Assembly (NCBI GenBank): GCA_964036195.1
Contig: OZ038452.1
Coordinates: forward strand, 21,711,785-21,775,784
Source of the DNA: Sphaerolaimus hirsutus
Taxonomy: Eukaryota; Nematoda; Chromadorea; Monhysterida; Sphaerolaimidae
DNA: 64,000 bases
Reading direction: 5' to 3'
Of this stretch, positions 44,001-53,957 are shown piece after piece. Numbering within the stretch: the stretch's first letter is position 1; each line of letters begins with the position of its first letter. Below the pieces are notes generated by a model. The model was not told the origin of the DNA, ran no database searches, and saw nothing but the letters and a program-made list of their open reading frames with translations. The position numbers were made by a program, and so were the translations under genes.

Positions 44001-45303
44001 AGCGAACGAACATTGCGCAAGCTCTTGGTCAGCTTCGACGCGAACAGCACCGCGCTTCCAGCCGAGAAAACCGTCACAGACGGCATGACGCTGCTGCGCC
44101 GCCGACTGTTCTTTTTGTAGGTTTTAGCCGCCAGCTCCATGTCGACGTCGTTGGGCGACAGCGAGTCCTTGTTGTCGGACACGTCCAGGGGGCAGTGCCA
44201 GACCCTGTAAAATGCCCTGTAAAATGTCAAATGTCATGGAAAGTGTCAAAAGTTATGGAAAATGCCCTGCAAAGTGTCAAAAGTCATGTAAAATGCCCTG
44301 CAAAATGGTAGACTTCATTTGACACTTTGAACGACATTTTACGTGAGTTTTGACACTTTGCGTGACATTTGACATTTTACAGGGCACTTTACACGCTCTG
44401 GCACTGCCACCAGGTGACTGGAGCTGGTGGCCAGCTGCGCCACGGGCGCCTTGACCGCGACGCGCAGCGCGGCGGTACTGTCGAGCGACCGGCGCTGGTG
44501 CTTCAGCCGCACCATGTTTGCCGCGCGGTCGTCGTCGGCCGGCTCCATGTGCGACGCGGTCCTCACGGGCGGCGTTCGGTCGCTCGTCCGCCCCGTGCTG
44601 TTGCCGGACGAACGCGCCGAGTCGGACGCATTCTTGACGAAGTTGAACGCGCGCGCGGCCAGCGATGACCGCCTGCGGCCGTCTATCGTTTAAATACGGT
44701 CATATAAGCTTGACTGCTCTGCTCGCTTCGAATATTCCAACGCGACGCGCGACTGCCATGCGCAGTGGGCGTGCCGACGCGGCGCGGCCGTGGAAGCAAA
44801 CTCACATGCACAGTCACAGTACCCACTTCATATAGACATCCTATGAAAGTGCACATGCCCGCGTGGACATGGGCGACGGGCGTCGGCCGCTTGAGCCCGG
44901 CCGCGCCCGGCCAATTGCCCGGCACAAGTCCGCGCGTGCCGCCGAACAGCGGCGTCGGGCAATCAGTGTGTCGGACGCTAAGCGTGACCGCGAACTCATT
45001 TCCCGCACCCCGCTCCCAGTACAGATTCTCACATCGAAGGCAAGAAACCAGTCGTATATGTGATATTTATCGGCGTGCCGGTCGCACAAATGAATACTTC
45101 CCGTCGCTTCGGCGATGGCGCGGCATTGGCCGACCGCGCGCGGCGCAATATTGAAGCGGCGGGTGAAGAAAATAATCAAATAAACTGCAGGAAGAGACGC
45201 ATTTTACTCACGCCGGGCTCTTCATATCCTTGTCGCGGGTCGCCTCAGCGCCGCCTCGCTCGGCGTTCGCGTTGTGAATGGGTCTGCGTTCGATTTTCGA
45301 CAT
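31737..45303 (-). CDS. PLEKHG5-like: Rho guanine-nucleotide exchange factor, PLEKHG5-like (17 exons)
   Basis: Minus-strand exons run 45303-45212, 44977-44806, ~44672-44414 with 44188-43959, 43239-42978, 42911-42792, 39211-39023, 37434-37219, 36719-36570, 36509-36372, 36272-36156, 35864-35732, 35639-35497, 35004-34811, 34524-34326, 33886-33600, 32339-32069 and 31883-31737. From exon 4 on, every phase agrees. The order is a Ser-rich N-terminus, a DH domain, a PH domain, and a long Ser-rich tail. DH domains load GTP onto Rho-family GTPases; the adjoining PH helps membrane placement. The segment before DH (RLESHWHNIVHKRE) and the blocks that follow resemble human PLEKHG5 from memory. The 3' end of the gene was not found, and the join between exons 2 and 3 is out of phase, so a small exon may be missing there. 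Confidence 0.88.
31884..32068 (-). mobile_element. Introner: CAG-targeting element forming a GEF intron
   Basis: On the minus strand the borders read GACACCCAG|GTGCCAGTCC and CTGCCCCCAG|GCATCT. The 185 bp between them is one element with inverted ends (CCCAGACCCTGT) and a palindromic centre. Coding runs AADDTQ then ASTMSRSYTHG, phase 0 on both sides. The CAG target is duplicated. Confidence 0.85.
32690..33556. repeat. Cluster of CCGTATTTCCTCGAAATACC elements
   Basis: Starts TACCGTATTTCCTCGAAATA, and inverse ends GGGTATTTCGAGG(A/T)AATACGG occur at about 33306-33327 and 33534-33554, so at least two units are nested or tandem. They are full of C runs. They lie in a GEF intron. Confidence 0.75.
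33915..34300. repeat. CTATCTATC-type repeat in a GEF intron
   Basis: Shares TCAAAATCGCTAA, CTATCTATCGCTCC and C-run blocks with 11880-12500. Confidence 0.6.
34567..34797. mobile_element. MITE with CTAGTTGACAT ends in a GEF intron
   Basis: It starts GGGCTCACACACGCTAGTTG and ends with GTCAACTAATGTGTGCGC, with an AT core. Confidence 0.7.
35095..35182. mobile_element. Short CCGTATTTCCTCG element
   Basis: An 88 bp near-perfect palindrome from TACCGTATTTCCTCGAAATA to TATTTCGAGGAAATACGGTA. Confidence 0.85.
35497..36272 (-). CDS. GEF PH-domain exons
   Basis: Exons 36272-36156, 35864-35732 and 35639-35497. They encode FDLTAPMPYCGG, LILHGDLKLKDGFGK, ICYLFTDMFLVCKSL, LKIVKPPYFNDQ and finally IFQTNTTTDADKWIRMF. 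The final Trp in ADKW is the conserved PH C-terminal helix tryptophan. Donors GTATGG and GTAAGT and acceptors TTTCACAG, TTTTGCAG and TTCCCAG support the model. Confidence 0.9.
36372..39211 (-). CDS. GEF DH-domain exons
   Basis: Exons 39211-39023, 37434-37219, 36719-36570 and 36509-36372, all phase 0. CR1 is ACIWEFITTERSYIGILSRL, with the usual E..Y...L pattern. The middle has LLQHGLADIDQWCKAYIRFN. CR3 is LACPMQRLCRYPLLLKAIMK, the DH hallmark helix that contacts the GTPase. The 36570 donor ATG|GTTCTT leaves a 60 bp intron; the stronger-looking AAG|GTAGAA would leave only about 27 bp. Confidence 0.93.
36765..37722. mobile_element. Two MITEs with CTAGTTTTCA termini flanking a GEF exon
   Basis: 36765-36962 has matched ends GTGGCCACAAGCTAGTTTTC / AACTAGCTTGTGTGGCCAC. 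37523-37722 runs from GGCCCTGCGCACAGTAG to CTAGTGTGCGCAGG. Both have the inner pair AACTCGTTGAATGC or CATAAATGAGCTTTGAACG with inverses. Confidence 0.7.
37725..37955. mobile_element. Palindromic MITE, AACTCATAAATCTG family
   Basis: Contains GGGAAAACTCGTGAAGCTG, TTTGAGTTAACCATCATG and inverse TTCTAGTAAACTCAAATG. It matches 18185-18385 and 62155-62345. Confidence 0.6.
39805..39840. repeat. TTG microsatellite
   Basis: An uninterrupted run of GTT/TTG units in a GEF intron. Confidence 0.8.
40190..41445. repeat. AT-rich degenerate tandem repeat
   Basis: About 1.25 kb of almost pure A/T. A block with ATTTGCTTTTTAATTTTATT, CTTATCTACTT and ATTTATATTAAAAT recurs near 40670, 40935 and, more weakly, 41180, giving a period of about 250 bp. 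It lies in a GEF intron. Confidence 0.65.
41525..41965. mobile_element. Repeat with GGCGCC words and G/C-run ends
   Basis: The left words CAGGGACGTATCCAGGATTT and the right CTGGATACGGCCCTG are inverted relatives at about 41526 and 41950. The centre has GGCGCCATGGCGCTGGCGCC. Confidence 0.6.
42113..42612. repeat. Near-perfect 233 bp inverted repeat
   Basis: Arms 42113-42345 and 42380-42612 are inverse copies with only a couple of mismatches near the 34 bp loop; the outer ~215 bp look identical. It lies in the GEF intron between 42792 and 39211. Confidence 0.9.
42792..45303 (-). CDS. GEF N-terminal exons
   Basis: The first coding exon begins MSKIERRPIHNANAERGG and ends GC|GTGAGT (phase 2). Exon 44977-44806 reads VRHTDCPTPLFGGTRGLVPG and ends GTGCAT|GTGAGT. 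The third exon is Ser/Arg-rich (KHQRRSLDSTAALRV) and is split by a transposon at 44189-44410. Exon 43239-42978 contains SPNGSVPRSPGPATASVS. Exon 42911-42792 leads into the DH domain. Acceptors of exons 3 and 4 are tentative. Confidence 0.7.
43401..43494. mobile_element. Short CCGTATTTCCTCG element
   Basis: A palindromic unit from TACCGTATTTCCTCGAAATA to TATTTCGAGGAAACACGGTA. Confidence 0.85.
43568..43950. mobile_element. Mutator-like MITE with 9 bp duplication
   Basis: Ends GGGCCTGTGCCATTATGCAT and ATGCACAATAGGCCAGACCC are inverted. Flanks ATGTTTACT (43559-43567) and ATTTTTACT (43951-43959) are 9 bp repeats with one mismatch. Its centre carries a CTATCTATC-like repeat piece. The right duplication contains the GEF exon 3 donor on the minus strand. 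Confidence 0.75.
44189..44410. mobile_element. CAG-targeting element inside a GEF coding exon
   Basis: The 222 bp element has ends GGGGCAGTGCCAGACCC and its inverse GCTCTGGCACTGCCAC, flanked by CAG at 44186-44188 and 44411-44413. Removing the element plus one CAG rejoins the minus-strand frame exactly (SSHLDVSDNKDS). On that strand the borders read CTG|GTGGCAG and GCCCC|CTG, so a GT is present but no AG sits at the right edge. Confidence 0.85.
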
Positions 45304-45689
45304 GACACTCGCCACTGCGATACGACAACGCCGGCTGCTGCTGATGCGGTCAGTTCGCCGCGCCGTTTTGTGCAGTCAAGCGAGCGGCGCGGCCAGATCT
45401 TATCGTGCACCGGCTGGCAGCATGCTGCTTGATTAGCACTCCAATGTAACATCTGCAACTTGGACGGCTTTTATGGCATTGTCTCGTGGCCGAGAAGGTA
45501 GGTAAGTCATGGTTGTGGCTTAACGAGGATGCTAGATATAATGTATTTACGACGGTACGCTGTGGAAGCTATATATCATGGGCACATATGGTACATGCTG
45601 CTACGCTTGAAATAAATTTGACGTGCGGCATCGGAAACACTTCTTCAACTTTTGGGTTTCAAAAAATTCAACCAATATGTTTTACTTAA
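45304..45689. other. Upstream region of the GEF gene
   Basis: GC-rich to about 45430, then mixed. It probably contains the 5' UTR and promoter of the minus-strand GEF. No specific motif assigned. Confidence 0.35.
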
Positions 45690-45884
45690 ACTCCAGCGAC
45701 ATTACACCTTACAATGAAATCTACCATATCCCATCCGAATAAAAGAAAAAACATAAAAATGTTTTCATCATATTTATCAAATTGATTTGATAAATATACG
45801 GAATAAATTTTTTATGTTTGTTCTTCTATTCAGATGGGATATGGTAAATTTCATTGTAAGGTGTAATGTCGCTGGAGTATACCT
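45690..45884. mobile_element. Palindromic MITE (CTCCAGCGACATTACACC ends)
   Basis: Arms CTCCAGCGACATTACACCTT and GGTGTAATGTCGCTGGAG are perfect inverses. Inner ATGGGATATGGTA-type words also mirror. Confidence 0.85.
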
Positions 45885-46128
45885 TAAACTTTAGGAAAAA
45901 TACCAAAATGTCTCTACTGTAACATGTTTTTTTAATGGAGAAACTTACAACAGTTACACAAAACTATGCATCTGCGTGATGTTTGAATATACTAATTCCT
46001 GCCATAAATGGTTTTCATAGCAATAATCCAACCACATTGAAAAGGAAAAACATGTTTATGATAACTTCCTGCGCAAAACAAACGATAGTCCATAAAAAAC
46101 GTGTCAGGCTAATCAAATTTTTCACCAG

Positions 46129-46716
46129 GTGTAAACTCTGCAAGTGAAGCAATATGGTCAGCTGGTTAGGGGTGCCATTTCATATAATCTTCTATTTGCA
46201 TGTGTGTGGGATGGGATCGGATCAAGGCCATTAGTATTTTTTGATTATCGAGTGTGTTCTAGTCACTTCTAACCACGCATTTCAACTATAGGTCACTGAC
46301 AGCATTGTTTTGCTATTAATGGCTCTGTCTTTTGTAATCAGTTTTGGTTCAAAAATATAGGTCAATATAGGTCCATGTCACCATTTTTGAACAGCACCTA
46401 AAAATTTAAAAAGTTCACAAATTGTCTCATTCAAAGTGCCCAATTCGATCATACACACATGCAGATTGAATGAATCTAAGAACAGCACACTTAGTCACCC
46501 AACCATGTGACTGACATTGAGAAACTTAAGCCATAAAAATGCACAAATGAGTGCAATTTACATTTTTTATTTCTCTGGTGTTATTTTTTATTACCATTCA
46601 GCGCCTACCACATTACTTATCACCTGACACAATTTTTACCCCTGATATGTCTACTTGTCATTTGACCAAATACCACTTGTCACTTCTTGCCACTTGCCCA
46701 CTTGCAGAACTGACAC
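46129..46716. mobile_element. CAG-targeting element, subfamily C
   Basis: Borders CAG|GTGTAAACTCTGCAAGTG and CACTTGCAGAACTGACAC|CAG are inverted and carry a CAG duplication (46126-46128, 46717-46719). Like the introner copies it would read GT...CAG. It lies in intergenic DNA. Confidence 0.65.
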
Positions 46717-47377
46717 CAGGCTTCCAATAGTGTTTGAAACTTGAATACTTGCTGTCCACAAATTAGTTGACACATTGAAAGATGAAAGCTGTTGTCAAGT
46801 AAAACCACATGCACATAAATTCAGTTGACAACACGGCAGTTTAGTAAAAATGATAAATCATATGTTTGTGTTTACTGGGTTTCAACAAACCACATGCATA
46901 ATATTGTCAAACAATGATGTGTATTTACTTAATCAAAATTTGTTACACTGTTCATGTGTAACAAATTGTAACTGTGATGATTTAGTTGACAACAGTGCTT
47001 AACATTGTTTTTGTACTAATACAGTTGTGCAATTTCCATTTGTGTGTACTTATCTTGTGAACAATCATATTCAAAATAGGTAAGTGTCATTTTACACATG
47101 TTATGCTGAAAAACATGTGCAACTGTAATATCTAGTCGACACAAATGTGTAAATTAAAATCTAAACAATCGAAATCATGGTTGGTGCCACTCGCGCTGTC
47201 GCACCTTGCCGATTCAGCTAGTAATTACTGATAGTGATTTCATTCTAATTATCTGTATGGATGAACGCTCATCTCATGGAATGTCGCAACACGCCCCACG
47301 TGTATGTACAGCAAACACAATATCGAATTGTATTGGATTGTACGTACACACCAATATCGTGTGTATTGTATTGGATT
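46717..47377. other. Intergenic, TTGACA-rich, no gene
   Basis: AT-rich with repeated TTGACA(A/C) words. No gene recognised. Confidence 0.35.
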
Positions 47378-48340
47378 TAGTGATGGAAAAGCGCCAGAAA
47401 AAATGGCGCCAGGCGCCAAGGGCGCCATGGCGCCATTCGGAAAGTGGGCGCCAAGCGCCAAAGGCGCCACAGAAAGAGGGCGCCAGGCGCCAAGGGCGCC
47501 ATGGCGCCATTCGGAAAGTGGGCGCCAAGCGCCAAGGGCGCCACAGAAAGAGGGCGCCAGGCGCCAAGGGCGCCATGGCGCCATTCGGAAAGTGGGCGCC
47601 AGGCGCCAGGGGCGCCACGGAAAGAGGGCGCCAAGCGCCAAGGGCGCCATGGCGCCATTTGGAAAATAGGGCGCCAGGCGCCAAGGGCGCCAGGAAAAAA
47701 ATGTGCCTACAACACCATGCGTGTGCTAAAAATGTTTCTACAGCACCATTGTACGCGCATTCACTTCTTAATTCGCGTTCTCCAGGATGTAATGAACAAA
47801 AACCCTAAAATAAAATCCACATGACGAATTCAAACGCAATGGAAATTGTCATTTGACAACAATCCATTCATTACAAATAGACATTTCCAAACAATGTTTC
47901 CTGATTGCAACGATTTAAATCCGTTTATTTATGATTTTGCAAGTTAGACGGTCCGTCATTCTTGTCTTCTGATCCGTCAGACAGATCTGATGAACCGTTG
48001 GACGAAAGATTTCCACCCACTCACACCACTCCTTCCATTTTTCTGGCGAATTTAGATCATCCACGGATGCGTTTTTCATTTTTTTTTTTCGTTTACACAG
48101 CACTCACCGTGAAACCCTGCTGGCGCCTTTTTGGCGCCCTTCTAAAGCAGGGCGCCAGGCGCCAAGGGCGCCACGGAACAAGAGCGCCAAGCGCCAAGGG
48201 CGCCATGGCGCCTTTCAGAATGTGGGCGCCAGGCGCCAAGGGCGCCACAGAAAAAGGGCGCCAAGCGCCAATGGCGCCATGGCGCGGCGCCCTTTGGCGC
48301 CCTCAAATCGCGCCAGCGCCATGGCGCCATTCCATCACTA
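47378..48340. mobile_element. hAT-like element with GGCGCC arrays
   Basis: Termini TAGTGATGGAAAAG and CCATCACTA are flanked by identical ATTGGATT (47370-47377 and 48341-48348). Arms at 47385-47700 and 48120-48335 are arrays of GGCGCC palindromes spaced about 8-11 bp (GGCGCCAAGGGCGCC, GGCGCCATGGCGCC). The open frames here are by-products of the array. Confidence 0.92.
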
Positions 48341-48349
48341 ATTGGATTG

Positions 48350-49777
48350 TATGGATTGTACAATATCGCACCTCCTTGACTGTTAAGAACGCATGTGTGT
48401 ATGTGTATAGGGTAACAGACTGTGATATTGCACCCGTGTATGTATAGGGATACAGACTGTAATATTGGCTGTATGTAATATTGGATTCAGCCATTTCAGC
48501 TTTAGGAAATGCTTTTATGCATGTGTTTACAAAATCTCATTTAAAATTCACATAAAATTTTAGTAACTTTATGATTTTGTCGATCAGTCAGTCATTTTTT
48601 GTCAGTCTTTGTCACATTTTTGTCCGTGACACAAACAGTGTTTTTCGTGGTGGTACTGATAAATGCAAATGGTTGCCTCAACTACATCCTAATTTCAGAT
48701 AAAAATGTGCATACTAAATCTTTAGTACGCAACCAATGCAGTACGCAACTTGTCAACTAGTGCGTGGGCCACCATTAGTCATTATTTTCTGCAAATAAAG
48801 CTGAAAATGTCTGTAAAGGAGACAGGAAAAAGTGCCTACAAATTAATTGACCAATTGCAGTAATCCGCCTGGCAAAAAAAACTATTTATTGGAGGAGGCA
48901 CTTTGCAGTAGATTAAGAGGATATGCAAGCTGAGAAGCTGAAGAAAAAATATTTTCAGTCTTGTATTTGCTGTTACAATAACCTTTATAATATTTATATA
49001 TTTACAATATTTTATACATATGTTATCATCTCGACACCAAATTACACACAGTACACTGTGCTTCTACATTTTGAGTTTACACCAGATGACTATGTAATTT
49101 TAAATTTCTATGTTTTTTCTCTTACGATTTTACTATTCCATTGCCATCTTAGGCGGTGCTGCTATACTGCACATAGAATTGAAGAAAAATATTACCTTGA
49201 TTTATATAAATATCTGGGTGATTTATATGTATATTAAAATATCAGAAAATATAAAGGACTTATAAGGGAAAATATAAGGGATATTTTATCTTTATCTTGT
49301 TTTTAAGAGATCTTCTGAGTTAAAAAAAAATTTCAAATAGAGCATTGCTTTATTAGAGTTCCAACTTTTCTCAAACAGATTTCATTTTTTTCAACCCATT
49401 TTCTGAGACTATTTTGAAAAAGGTTTTCTCAACCCCCCCCCCCCCCATTTTTTATGCTAACAGGGCAGCGCAGTCTGCAGTCGTTGCTTAGCCTGCAGCC
49501 TGCAACGCTCCCGGTCGCCTCCCGGGAGTGAACTGATTAGAAAGCGACACGTCCGTCTACTTTATGTTGTGCTGGTGTAATTAATTAAAACAGCGTATTG
49601 CCGCCGCTGTGAGTACTGGAGTCTTAGATAGAACTAAAGCCACATTTCAACAATAGTGACTCGATGTTTCGATCAATGCACTGTCAATTCCAATAAAAGA
49701 GCAAGAACGATAAATGTTTGGCGGATAAAAATGGGTAAATATGCAGTGTGACCGTCGTGTGATCAAGTAGCGACACC
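48350..49777. other. Intergenic, no gene seen
   Basis: AT-rich. Contains a CTAGTGCGTGGGCCACC end near 48750 and a C run at 49432-49446. Confidence 0.4.
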
Positions 49778-50412
49778 TTGGGCCCACACGCTAGTTGACA
49801 TCGGAAATTCGAGTCAACTCAGTGCCAACCAAATAGCACACAAAAATTTAAAGTATCACACTTAAAGCCGAAATTAGAGCTCAGCGTCGATTCGACGTGA
49901 AATGACGACGTGAAATGACGTCGTGAAATTAATTACACGAGTGTGGATCATGCTACGGGTCTACAATTTTCTAAGGATAATATATGAATCAATACCTTAA
50001 TCAATGCAAGCAATAGTCTGACGTGAAATGTCAAGTTGTTCCCTGACACTGTGACGTGAAATGATGATGACGTGAAATGATAAAAATTGAATTTTTCAAT
50101 TCGCTCTAGTTGTGGCTGATAACACTCAGTATTGGACACGATTAAGGTATTGATTCATATATTATCCTTAGAAAATTGTAGACCCGTAGCATTATACACA
50201 CTAGTGAAATTAATTTCACGACGTCATTTCACGTCGTCATTTCACGTCGAATCGACGCTGAGCTTTAATTCCGGCTTAACAGAAACAATGAAAATTTAGT
50301 GTCATGATGTAAAATTAAGTATGCTCTATCAGATATTTATGAAAGTTGAAATCAAATACTTACTAAAATTGAGTCGACACAAATTCAGTTCAAATTGATC
50401 CAGCGTGTGTGA
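49778..50412. mobile_element. MITE with CTAGTTGACA ends carrying a nested palindrome
   Basis: Outer ends GGGCCCACACGCTAGTTGAC and the AGTCGACACAAATTCAG side match the family at 6439. Between 49868 and 50278 sits a palindrome with AGCTCAGCGTCGATTCGACG / CGTCGAATCGACGCTGAGCT and the repeated GACGTGAAATGACG. Confidence 0.75.
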
Positions 50413-50766
50413 CGCCGTTCTGGGGCTTCAGACGTGACTTGTGTTCTTTCTAGGATGGTAACACCACGCGACAGGCACACTATCCAAGACAGCCGCCTCA
50501 CGCGCTGCACTTCTCCAGTTCCTAGTTCAAGATGGCCGCAATGCGATCAATCAAGCCGTGTTTGCTACAAAGCAGCTAGGTAGCTACGTATCATTCGCAA
50601 GCGGCTAGCTAGGTACTTCGTACCGGTGTCATAACTATCCATTGTCTGTCAGAGCTGCATGCGCGCTATTCATTTTCAACTTAGCCAGAACTGACGGCTC
50701 CATCATGAAATGACCGCGCGCAGCGGCGGCACTGGGCGCGCGGCACGCTCGCTAGCTAGCTACAGC
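50413..50766. other. Intergenic, CpG-rich, no gene supported
   Basis: A GC-rich patch with GCTAGCTAGCTA words. No exon recognised. Confidence 0.35.
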
Positions 50767-51912
50767 TAGTGATGGGAAAGACACCGGGAAATATGGCACC
50801 GCACTGGCACCGGTGCTATTCTAAAAAATGGCACCGGTGCCGGCAGGGCTCCCTCGAAAAAGGTGCCTTTCGGTACCCCAGGGGTCAGTCCCAAGCCCTG
50901 AAGTGTAAAGTAAAGTGTTAAATGTAAAGTCAAATGCAAAGTAAAGTGTCAATCAAAACAAAAAAGAAAAGATTTTATTACTGATTTTGCATGACAATTG
51001 ACAGTTTACTTCGCATTTGACTTTACATTCGACACATTATTTCACACTTTACAGGACTTGGGACTGCCCCCAGTAGTGATGTTAAAGGCACCGGGAAAAT
51101 TGGCACCACACCGCACCGGCACCTTTGCCATGTTATGAAAAGGGCACCTGGCACCCTGGGGCACCTGCCAAAAAATGGCACCGCACCGGCACCGAAGGGC
51201 ACCGGCCAGTTGCCAGTGTTAGCACCAAAATGCACCGCACCGGGTAAAATTTTTTTTTAACAACAACATTTATTTCAAATATGTTAATGGTGGTTCAGAT
51301 GCATTTTTAGCACAAATGACTTGCGTGTGATCTGAACAGGCAGGATATTCACAACTGGTCAGGTCAAATTTGCAACTTAACACACTATCGATTATGAAAT
51401 AACACCCACTAATACGTTTCCACTGCACAATTTGCGTGTCACTTTCCTGCGTCCACCAGCGACAAAAAATGGTCAATATATGAAGCTTTTTGCGATAAAC
51501 AAGTGGCTGCCGTACTGCTGATTTGGTTTTCAATGGCCACGCTCCTTTCCGATAGGTCGGAATCACTCTTGTCAAACTCGCCTCCATTTGTGATGTTTGT
51601 AAACATATAAATAAGATGCTAAAAGCCATCGCAAGCATGTTTCAACGTGCATTATGTTGCGTCACTTTTCAAGTGTACACACAACATCATGGATAGCAAC
51701 ATATTTGAATCCTTCAAATTCTGCCGGTGCCTTACCCAGTGCCCCACTTTTTTGGCTGGTGCTAGCACCGGCACCGGTTCTATTTCATAAAAAGGGCACC
51801 GGCACCAGGGTGGCACCTCTGAAAATAGCAAAGGCACCGCACCGGCACAGGTGCTGGTGCCCTTCGGTGCCCAGCACCGGGGCACCGGTGCCCCGGTGCT
51901 TTTCCATCACTA
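50767..51912. mobile_element. hAT-like element with GGCACCGG arrays
   Basis: Termini TAGTGATGGGAAAG and CTTTTCCATCACTA lie next to GCTACAGC and GCTATGGC, an 8 bp duplication with two changes. Arms are GGCACC/GGTGCC arrays. A CAG element is inserted at 50882. The core 51250-51700 is AT-rich without a transposase frame. Confidence 0.8.
50882..51070. mobile_element. CAG-targeting element nested in a hAT-like element
   Basis: Borders CCCAG|GGGTCAGTCCCAAGCC and GGGACTGCCCC|CAG, with CAG at 50879-50881 and 51071-51073. Inner words are TTTACTTCGCATTTGACTTT and inverse. Confidence 0.8.
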
Positions 51913-52213
51913 GCTATGGCACAGGGTGATTCTTTCCATAGACGCTGCGACCGCCGCCGACTTTATTGCCATCTGACGATGTTGCCGCACACAACGAACT
52001 TAGCCGCATCACATCAAGCAGTTCCTTATGCACCGCCAATGTTGCTGCACGGCTGAACCTACGCGATTACTTCGCATTGTTGCGAGGGTGCAGTGCTATA
52101 TAAATGTGGGTGATGATGTTTTATATAAATTTTATAAATAACATTTTGTATCCAACAGTAATTGAAATTGGTTCCGCGGGACAGCATTATTTTTTTACTG
52201 ATACGCAAAGCAG
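51913..52213. other. Intergenic, nothing recognised
   Basis: Mixed composition with no supported feature. Confidence 0.35.
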
Positions 52214-52613
52214 TACCGTATTACCTCGAATTAACCCCCCCCTTGAATTACCCCCCCCCCTCGAAATACCCCCCCTAAATTTCGGCTGAGGAGATAATAA
52301 ACCCCCCCCCTCGAAATACCCCCCTAAAATTGAGTGTAACGTGAACGTACATGACAAATACCGCAGTTTGTGATTTGTACAATGCAGAAAACACGTTAAA
52401 ACTGTTGATTAAGTGACGTTAGGGAAGGGTTTATGTGTAAATACAGTTTGATATGCCTTCAAACACATACAAATCTATGTAATTGTTCGATTTTTCTACG
52501 TCTATATTTTTCGACCCCCCCTCGAATAAACCCCCCCCCTCGAATTATCCCCCCCTCAAATTTTGCTGGCGAAATAATAAACCCCCTGGGGGTATTTCGA
52601 GGTAATACGGTAT
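52214..52613. mobile_element. CCGTATTTCCTCG-family element
   Basis: It starts TACCGTATTACCTCGAATTA and ends GTATTTCGAGGTAATACGGT. C runs are near the left end and G/C runs near the right. Confidence 0.8.
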
Positions 52614-53436
52614 TTATGATTTACGGCTCATAAATATTTATAATGGTTCAAATGCCTGCTCATCAGATCAGTCAATAGTCACACAATCGTCAATTTTCCA
52701 TTGTCACGATTGGCAGCAAATTTTCCGTTTTCTAAGTATCACAATATCGAATACATTCAGGTATTTTACAATTCTTGTTTTTTTAGCCTCAGAACATTTA
52801 CTTTTACATTTCCGTTTTCCGCGGGGTTCCTTCTGGCAGCGTGTAGCTCCAAGTACTGTTTCCTGTACAAAGCTAGTTAATTTATGAAAATTACTTTTGT
52901 GCGGCCAGGTAGCGTGTGCCTCATTACCCAGTCAACTGACTCCATCAAACAGTGATGGAAGAGGTAATTTGTGTTTCTGCAAGTTTTGCTCGCTCGCAGT
53001 GCAATAGCTGGAAAAGCCGTGTCCGTTGGACATCACATAGGTACAAGTAAATACCGTATATCATCGAATAAGACCCCGGGGGAGTAATTATTCCATCAGA
53101 AGTCTTCGAGTTACTCAAGGGGGAGTTACTTTTTCCTCAGAAATTGCACTTTATTCACTGCATGAATGCATTGCATCAACTCGTGTAATCCAGGTATTCA
53201 ACAGTGGGGAGGTTATTCAAGGGGAGTATTATTCAAGGGAGTCTTTTTCAAGCATTTAAATATGCAAGACGTCCACGCAGGAATTGCTTGTAATCCTATT
53301 ATTTTTAAGCATAAAAAGAGGTGGGAGGTTTCATATCTATTATTGTAATGAGGAAGTAAAGCGAGTTTTCAAAATGTGAATGTGAGCTTTCGCAGGACGG
53401 CTGCAAGCCCGTTGAAATTGGTCATTGGATATAAGG
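52614..53436. other. Intergenic; small related MITE near 53053
   Basis: TACCGTATATCATCGAATAA near 53053 looks like a diverged end of the same family. No gene. Confidence 0.4.
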
Positions 53437-53957
53437 AGCCTGTGCCATTATGCATCTAAACCGATTATGCATCTAGGCCCATCATGCACCTAATTCTACC
53501 CATTATGCATCTAGACTGCTTACTCACGAGTACTCACTTACTCGCGTAATTTTTGAAAGTACGCAAGTACAGAAAACGTATTTTAAGGATGTCGGACAAA
53601 AAGTGACAAACATAGGACATTTGCCTAAGAAATACTTATCAGGAGAGAAACACATCTTTGATGTACACTACTGTGCAGAAAAGTTGGGACTCTGCATGCT
53701 GCAGGATAAACGTTGCCAAAAGTTCAAAATGATGAATGTGCACAATGTTTGGATACCATTCGTGGGTACTCTTGAGGGTTGGCTACATGTGCCCAGAATG
53801 ATCCAAAACAGCCCAGGTTATAAAACGAGTTATAAAACTTCAAACTCAATCATCCAAATCAGCCATTTTTATTATATTTATTGACCACCTTTTTATGGAC
53901 CCCCCTTATCTCTGGCCTGGGGGATTATTCAAGCAAACAAATTTTTTTAGCAGTAGC

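Noticed and set aside
45030-45180. Minus-strand frame IHLCDRHADKYHIYDWFLAF as a GEF exon
   Set aside because: A usable phase can be found, but the acceptor is weak and the exon 44977-44806 joins exon 1 directly in phase; kept only as a possible alternative exon.
47249-47824. Several open frames of repeated Ala/Pro/Arg units
   Set aside because: They are translations of the GGCGCC array and have no independent support.
47385-48335. Regularly spaced repeats that look CRISPR-like
   Set aside because: Spacing is about 8-11 bp, there are no unique spacers, and the host is a eukaryote; the array belongs to a hAT-like element.
53603-53884. 93-codon + strand frame in the Mutator-like nest
   Set aside because: It spans an element terminus and has no recognisable domain; probably chance.
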